NCBI GenBank assembly: GCA_937898545.1
Contig: CALEJV010000003.1
Location: 62,001 to 126,000, forward strand
Direction of reading: 5' to 3'
Origin: an uncultured Candidatus Saccharibacteria bacterium
GTDB lineage: Bacteria > Patescibacteriota > Saccharimonadia > Saccharimonadales > Saccharimonadaceae
DNA: 64,000 nt
The position numbers were made by a program, and so were the translations under genes. Below, one piece after another: positions 59,703 through 64,000 of the stretch (position 1 is the first letter of the stretch; the number at the start of each line of letters is the position of its first letter). A model generated the notes under the pieces. That model saw only the letters and a list, made by a program, of their open reading frames with translations. It did not search any database and was not told the origin of the DNA.

Positions 59703-60174
59703 TGAATATTTACGCCTATCAACGCCCGCTTGGGCCTATTGCCGACGACGAGGCTTTGCGCCAGCAATTTATTGCGGTGTATGATGCCAAGACGCACCAG
59801 CAGGTCGTGCGCTTTTGCCACGCGTATGGTCATCGGCTACACGAGCTCATCGGCCACACCTTCCCATATAACAGTGACATTGCTGATGCGTATGCTGGCA
59901 TGGAGCAGTGGCTTGCTGGCAAGGGGCGAACTACCATGCGGCCCGCAACGCAAGCTTTCAGATTGGCCGCCAGGCGCGCTCTGCAACCGACCGAGTAGCG
60001 GAGCGTTTCCTGCGCACTATGGCGCAGCTTACGGCGAGTCCGCACGTGAAATATCACGGGCTGTGGGCGAGCGACTTTGCCATCACCCTTATCAACACTA
60101 TGCACCCAAACGATGAAGTGGCAGTGCGTGACGAACGCATAGCGCAGATACAACTTTTGAAAAGCATTAACTAA
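59702..60174 (+). pseudogene. Frameshifted gene, immunity-protein-like
   Basis: Two overlapping ORFs join into one sensible protein if one base is added in the GGGG run at 59923-59926. Frame one gives the N-terminal helices (FCHAYGHRLHELIGHTF, IADAYAGMEQWLAGKG), then after the shift YHAARNASFQIGRQARSATD, MAQLTASPHVKYHGLWASDFA and ERIAQIQLL continue to a TAA at 60172. The joined ~157-residue protein resembles a family labelled putative immunity protein in databases (from memory). A sequencing indel in the G-run is possible. Starts by overlap (TGATG) with the DUF1697 gene. Confidence 0.6.
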
Positions 60175-60279
60175 ATTTTAAATATAGATACGTGTATAAA
60201 AGGTACGTTTAATATGGTAGTATAACCTGCGGCTCGTGAGCAATTGAGCCAACTACACAACTTCGCTATACTAAAAGAT

Positions 60280-60870
60280 ATGACAAACGCGCAGTTACAG
60301 CCACTCCTCTACGAGCACATTTGTGCCGACCCAATGAATGCTGATTTTGCGGCACAGGGTTGGCCGCCGGTCTATAGCGCCTCGGCGCGCTCGCGCATCA
60401 TCATTGTTGGCCAGGCACCCGGCCGTATTGCTCAGGAGACGGGGGTGCCGTGGAATGATGCCAGCGGCCGCCTTCTGCGGCAGTGGCTTGGCGTGAGCGA
60501 TGAGCAATTTTACAACCCCGATCTCTTTGCGCTTATCCCAATGGATTTTTACTACCCTGGCAAGGGTGCACACGGCGACTTGCCGCCACGCAAGGAGTTT
60601 GCCAAGAAATGGCATCCGCGTCTCCGCGCCCAGATGCCAGCAGTGCGCCTAACGATTCTGGTCGGTGCTTATGCGCAGAAGTACTACCTTGCCCGCCAGG
60701 TAGAGAAAAATTTAACAGAAACGGTAGCGCATTTTGCGCACTATTTGCCAGAGTATTTTCCGCTGGTGCACCCCTCGCCGCTGACTGCTCGCTGGCGAGC
60801 ACGTAACCCATGGTTTGAGGCAGATGTTATTCCAGTACTGCGACAGAAGGTTTACCAAGCTTTAGAATAG
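60280..60870 (+). CDS. Uracil-DNA glycosylase superfamily protein
   Basis: 196 residues. Superfamily motifs: IIIVGQAPGRIAQETGVPWNDASGRLLRQWL (motif A region) and VHPSPLTARWRARNPWF (motif B with His-Pro-Ser-Pro). Middle segment LFALIPMDFYYPGKG. It may excise uracil or a related damaged base; the subfamily (family 4-5-like) cannot be fixed by eye, and no obvious iron-sulfur Cys cluster is present. TATACT (60267-60272) ends 7 nt before ATG 60280. Nothing notable in the 60175-60279 gap. Confidence 0.82.
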   Translation: MTNAQLQPLLYEHICADPMNADFAAQGWPPVYSASARSRIIIVGQAPGRIAQETGVPWNDASGRLLRQWLGVSDEQFYNPDLFALIPMDFYYPGKGAHGDLPPRKEFAKKWHPRLRAQMPAVRLTILVGAYAQKYYLARQVEKNLTETVAHFAHYLPEYFPLVHPSPLTARWRARNPWFEADVIPVLRQKVYQALE

Positions 60871-61037
60871 TTACGAAAGTGTGTGAGCACTACCGAGGAA
60901 TGGCTCGGCTGTATTCTGTATCCGTATAGAACGCACGATGAATATTATTCGAACAAGATAAAAACCAATACAATAGAGTGTACAAATAGTATGCAAAGCA
61001 CTTCTCGCACCTACAAAAGTATGGTATAACCAGGTGT

Positions 61038-61874
61038 ATGAACGATCCCCAGAAACAACCCTAGACAATTCATATTTTCACATTAGTTGCAGCAGATTTT
61101 CATAATCGGATGGAAGACGTGGGGGATGCTCCCTATACTGTGGTTGGTGGGCTCGGTTTACACGCAGTCACTCATGCTGAGGAGATCGATTGGGATGATC
61201 GTGTGGTACGGATTGGTAATATCTACCTGCCGCGGCGGCGTGAAAATAATGGCACGGTGCGAGATCTCGACACATTAGTGCATACGACAGATACAGTAGC
61301 AGCATATCGAGATGAGATGAAAGATGCGCTGGGTGGACTGCTTGTCCCTTCGGCATTTGGTCTTAAGCCATATGGTACTCCGCTGATGAATACACTCAAA
61401 GGTTTGAGCCACTTCACTGGTGATCGCTACCTCAAAGAGGGTAACGGGGGTGAAAAGGAACTTTACTGGCGTCTTGCTGGCAGCGAAACGAAGATTCCAC
61501 TTGAAAGCCTTGACCCTTGGCGTATTGAGCAAGACGGTGAAACAGTTTGTAATATCCTTGGCCTCGTTGCTCAGCTTGGTGCGTATATGAATCGATCGAT
61601 TACTGGTGTGCGCAAAAAGGATGAAAGGAAACTAATAGGGCTCGAGAACGTTGTCATGCCAAATGGCAAGATTAGCGACATCCCAAAGGAATATCGTGAG
61701 CAATATTTTGCCTTTCTTGAGCAAGCAGAGAAGGTCAAGCAGGCGCGACAAAAACTTGGTTTGACTGCGCTTAAAGCACATCTTTTGGCAGATCTTGAAA
61801 CGAGAGACTGGGCTGTTAAGCTTGCTCAAGGTGAGCACGATGGTTTGTTTCGGCTATTTACCGGCAAGCAGTAG
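61038..61874 (+). pseudogene. Nucleotidyltransferase-like gene with an early in-frame TAG
   Basis: A TATAAC-type box precedes ATG 61038; the frame reads eight codons, meets TAG at 61062-61064, and then continues without interruption to 61874. Downstream residues include FTLVAADFHNRMEDV, YTVVGGLGLHAV and the metal motif NGTVRDLDTLV, i.e. the GG and DxD pattern of a nucleotidyltransferase fold. The segment before ATG 61110 (about 15 residues) looks homologous in composition and aligns with the helix before the GG motif. Either a nonsense mutation disables the gene, or translation restarts at 61110. The C-terminal part is unrecognised. Confidence 0.6.
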
Positions 61875-61895
61875 CTTCGCGCTATAATAGAAAGT

Positions 61896-63521
61896 ATGAA
61901 CGCCGCCCTCCACGCCAAACTCAAAACATTACCTCGTAGCCCGGGGGTGTACTTTCATAAGTCGGCCAGTGGGGAGGTGATTTATGTCGGCAAGGCGGCG
62001 GTGCTGCGCAACCGGGTGCGGCAGTATTTTCAGGATTCGCGCGGGCGGGATAACAAGACTATGGCGCTGGTGGCGGAGATCCACGATACGGATTGGATCG
62101 AGACCGAGAGCGAGGTGGACGCCCTCTTTCTGGAAAGCGAGATGATCAAGCGCTACATGCCGCGCTACAATGTGCTGCTGCGTGATGATAAATCGCAGAC
62201 CTTCGTGCGGATCGACATGAAGAGCCAGTGGCCAGTGGTGAGCTTGACGCGCAACCCGGCGGACGATGGCGCTGACTATTACGGCCCCTTCTACAACGGC
62301 TTTGCGCTCAAAAAAGCCCTGCGCCACCTGCGGCCAATCTTCCCGTACCTGACGCGTGAGCGCCGGCCTGGGCAATCAAAGCTGGACGAAGATTTGGGCC
62401 TGAGCCCCAAAATCAGCGACGGCCCGCTAGTATACAAAGCCAACCTGCGCACGCTGATTAGCTACATCAAAGGCAACCGCAAGGCCATCGCTGCTAAGCT
62501 TGAGCGCGATATGAAGACGGCCGCGGGGCTGCACGAATTTGAGCGGGCCGCCCAGCTGCGCAACAAGCTCCGCGCCATGCAGGAGCTGCAGCGCCGGGTG
62601 ATGTTTGGTGATAAGGAATTTTTGGCTATTAGTAAGGATCGGGCCTTGGCGGACTTGACCACGCTGCTGGGGCTAGCCGGCGAACCAACGCGCATCGAAG
62701 GCTACGATATCAGCCACATGAGTGGCCGCCAGGTGGTAGCGAGCATGGTGGTGTTTCGCAATGGCGTCAGTGATCGGGCCGAGTACCGTAAGTTTAAAGT
62801 GAGCGAAAAAAACGACGACACTGGTAATATGCATGATGTCATCTTTCGCCGCCTCAGTGAGCGCCATATCAAGAGCTGGGGCACGCCAAGCCTGCTGCTG
62901 ATTGACGGTGGCAAAGGCCAGCTGGCGGCAGCAATTGCGGCCCGTGACGCGCGCGGGGTGCATGTGCCGATCATCAGCATTGCCAAGCGCGAGGAAGAAA
63001 TCTTGGTACACAAAACTGGCTCGCAGGTGGGGCTGGCGTATATTCACCAGCTACTAGCCGAGCGCCCGGGTGGCATCACCGTCTACGAGGATGGCGATGT
63101 CTATGTGATTAACCTCCACCCGGGGCAGCGCAACGCTGGCGCGCACTCCAAGAATTTGCGGGGTAGTGCCGCGGTGTATGAGCCAGAGCCACCCCAGGCT
63201 GCCTCTGCCGTACAGGAACAACCAGCCAGCAGTACCGGCCAGGTAGCTACCACGCCGCTTGCAGCTGGTGACATTACCAAGCTCTTCCAGCGCATCCGCG
63301 ACGAGTCGCACCGCTTTGCCGTCAGCTATCACACCACGCTCCAGCGCAAAGCTGGCGTCAAAAGTGCGCTCGATGGCATCCCCGGTGTCGGCCCCAAAAC
63401 CAAGCAGAAGCTCCTGCGGCAGTTTGGCAGCGTGCGCGGTATTATGCGCGCCAGCCAGGCAGAGCTAGCGGCAGTGGTGGGGGAGACGCGCGCAGCGCAG
63501 ATTCGGCAGGGGTTGCAGTAG
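61896..63521 (+). CDS. uvrC: UvrABC excinuclease subunit C
   Basis: Dual-incision nuclease of nucleotide excision repair. N-terminal GIY-YIG domain (SPGVYFHKSASGEVIYVGKA; LRNRVRQYF), central UvrB-binding helices (ERAAQLRNKLRAMQELQ), RNase H-like nuclease domain with EGYDISHMSGRQVVASM and LLIDGGKGQLAAA, and two C-terminal HhH motifs (GIPGVGPKTKQKLLRQFGSV). Length 541 is somewhat below the usual 600. A Pro/Gln/Ala-rich linker (about residues 425-455) precedes the helix-hairpin-helix region. TATAAT (61883-61888) ends 7 nt before ATG. Confidence 0.95.
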   Translation: MNAALHAKLKTLPRSPGVYFHKSASGEVIYVGKAAVLRNRVRQYFQDSRGRDNKTMALVAEIHDTDWIETESEVDALFLESEMIKRYMPRYNVLLRDDKSQTFVRIDMKSQWPVVSLTRNPADDGADYYGPFYNGFALKKALRHLRPIFPYLTRERRPGQSKLDEDLGLSPKISDGPLVYKANLRTLISYIKGNRKAIAAKLERDMKTAAGLHEFERAAQLRNKLRAMQELQRRVMFGDKEFLAISKDRALADLTTLLGLAGEPTRIEGYDISHMSGRQVVASMVVFRNGVSDRAEYRKFKVSEKNDDTGNMHDVIFRRLSERHIKSWGTPSLLLIDGGKGQLAAAIAARDARGVHVPIISIAKREEEILVHKTGSQVGLAYIHQLLAERPGGITVYEDGDVYVINLHPGQRNAGAHSKNLRGSAAVYEPEPPQAASAVQEQPASSTGQVATTPLAAGDITKLFQRIRDESHRFAVSYHTTLQRKAGVKSALDGIPGVGPKTKQKLLRQFGSVRGIMRASQAELAAVVGETRAAQIRQGLQ

Positions 63522-63555
63522 ATGAGACACACTCAACCAACGGCACAGTCGGTAG

Positions 63556-64000
63556 CTAGGGCCGTACAACCTGAATAGCCTTTGCCGGGTCTTTATACGC
63601 GCGAATTGTCGATACCGCCGGCAGTGCGGCGTGTTCTCCCTCGGTCTGGGCGAGGATGGTGGTTGGCTTACGGAAGTTGAGCGTGATGTCAGTAATTCTT
63701 TCGGCTGGTGTGTGGCCCGTTATGGCGCTGCAGGCAAAGGGAATATTTTTCCAGACAGACGAGAAGTCGGCTTGACGGTAGCCAAAAAAGTCGGTCTGCG
63801 GGTAGTCGATCGACGAGCGAATCACGCGCCCCATGCATTGGCTGTTGATCATCATCACATCAGTTAGACCAGTCTGTTCTATGGTAGAGAGGTTGGTCGT
63901 GAAGGGCGGCAAGAAGGTGCTATGTGTGTGCAGGTAGGTGGTGGCAACTTGCCCCATGCTGCGCACAAGCTTGGTGTGGGGTGGTGTGTGGCGCATGCGT
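63556..64000 (-). CDS. Hypothetical protein, N-terminus beyond the right edge
   Basis: Minus-strand frame open to the window end, about 148 residues visible. The segment MGQVATTYLHTHSTFLPPFTTNL, a MMINSQCMGRVI strand and DITLNFRKPTTIL appear, ending PAKAIQVVRP. There is no membrane segment in the visible part and no family I recognise. ATG at 63996 could be the start, but with only four bases left this cannot be decided. Convergent with uvrC. Confidence 0.5.
   Translation of the reverse strand, partial: RMRHTPPHTKLVRSMGQVATTYLHTHSTFLPPFTTNLSTIEQTGLTDVMMINSQCMGRVIRSSIDYPQTDFFGYRQADFSSVWKNIPFACSAITGHTPAERITDITLNFRKPTTILAQTEGEHAALPAVSTIRAYKDPAKAIQVVRP

Noticed and set aside
63556..64000. Sortase for the LADTG protein
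   Set aside because: No TLxTC-type active site is visible in the readable part of this right-edge gene.
1..64000. tRNA, rRNA, transposase or prophage genes
   Set aside because: No T-arm (GGTTCRANYCC)-like motif in a plausible cloverleaf setting, no rRNA blocks and no transposase or integrase motifs were found by eye.

Overview
The window looks like a chromosome segment of a Candidatus Saccharibacteria (TM7)-type Patescibacteria/CPR bacterium. I infer this from tightly packed genes, short or trimmed housekeeping enzymes (an N-domain-less ClpB, an alanyl-tRNA synthetase lacking two usual modules), many lineage-type hypothetical proteins, a FtsA/PilM-like gene beside a large membrane protein, a CHAP/LysM surface hydrolase, and a TCS-ABC cassette with FtsX-like permeases. 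TGA is used as a stop, so this is not the recoded SR1/Gracilibacteria branch. GC content was not computed; most of the window looks moderately GC-rich, while about 41.5-43.2 kb, 48.6-48.9 kb and 53.7-55.2 kb look more AT-rich. I saw no rRNA, tRNA, CRISPR array, transposase or integrase.

Layout. 0-4.1 kb: end of a DMT transporter, two paralogous multi-HTH proteins, and an internally duplicated unknown protein. 4.1-10.3 kb: metG, tatD, two small conserved-type genes, then a coupled cysteine desulfurase / DUF218 / mnmA block (tRNA 2-thiolation). 10.5-13.7 kb: a sortase-type surface protein (LADTG) and a short alaS. 13.8-21.4 kb: an unknown gene behind an operator-like repeat, then a cell-envelope cluster (FtsA/PilM-like, large membrane protein, ruvX, mltG) and a LysM-CHAP hydrolase with a long leader. 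21.5-28.9 kb: obgE, an acidic protein, sbcB, and a metal-regulation group (Fur-family regulator, SDR enzyme, COG0523 GTPase) sharing a candidate operator. 28.9-40.4 kb: a small membrane protein, CIRCE-controlled clpB, Nudix and 5'-nucleotidase-like genes, uvrA, DedA, bL25 and an SDR. 40.6-46.4 kb: a second Fur-family gene with thioredoxin, an alpha/beta hydrolase, a Nudix enzyme, def, and argG-argH behind what reads as an arginine leader-peptide attenuator. 46.5-52.7 kb: response regulator, histidine kinase, ASCH proteins, two FtsX-like permeases and their ATPase. 52.7-64 kb: a glycosidase-like protein, a GATA-rich low-complexity tract, a CPBP protease, Nudix and deoxyribosyltransferase-like genes, a methyltransferase-apolipoprotein acyltransferase fusion, small accessory genes (two apparently broken) and uvrC.

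Regulatory logic. Many first genes have a TATAAT/TATACT box ending about 6-7 nt before ATG, so their mRNAs should be leaderless; operon-internal genes or genes with leaders instead show AAGGAG-type Shine-Dalgarno sites. On top of that I see four dedicated controls: a perfect CIRCE element at clpB; a shared TATTGYAA-N5-TTRCAATA palindrome at both Fur-family genes, with a weaker copy at the COG0523 gene; a structured 190-nt leader at the LysM-CHAP gene; and a complete attenuator (Arg-rich leader peptide, antiterminator, terminator) in front of argGH. The argGH attenuator and the Fur-type palindrome regulon are the most notable findings.
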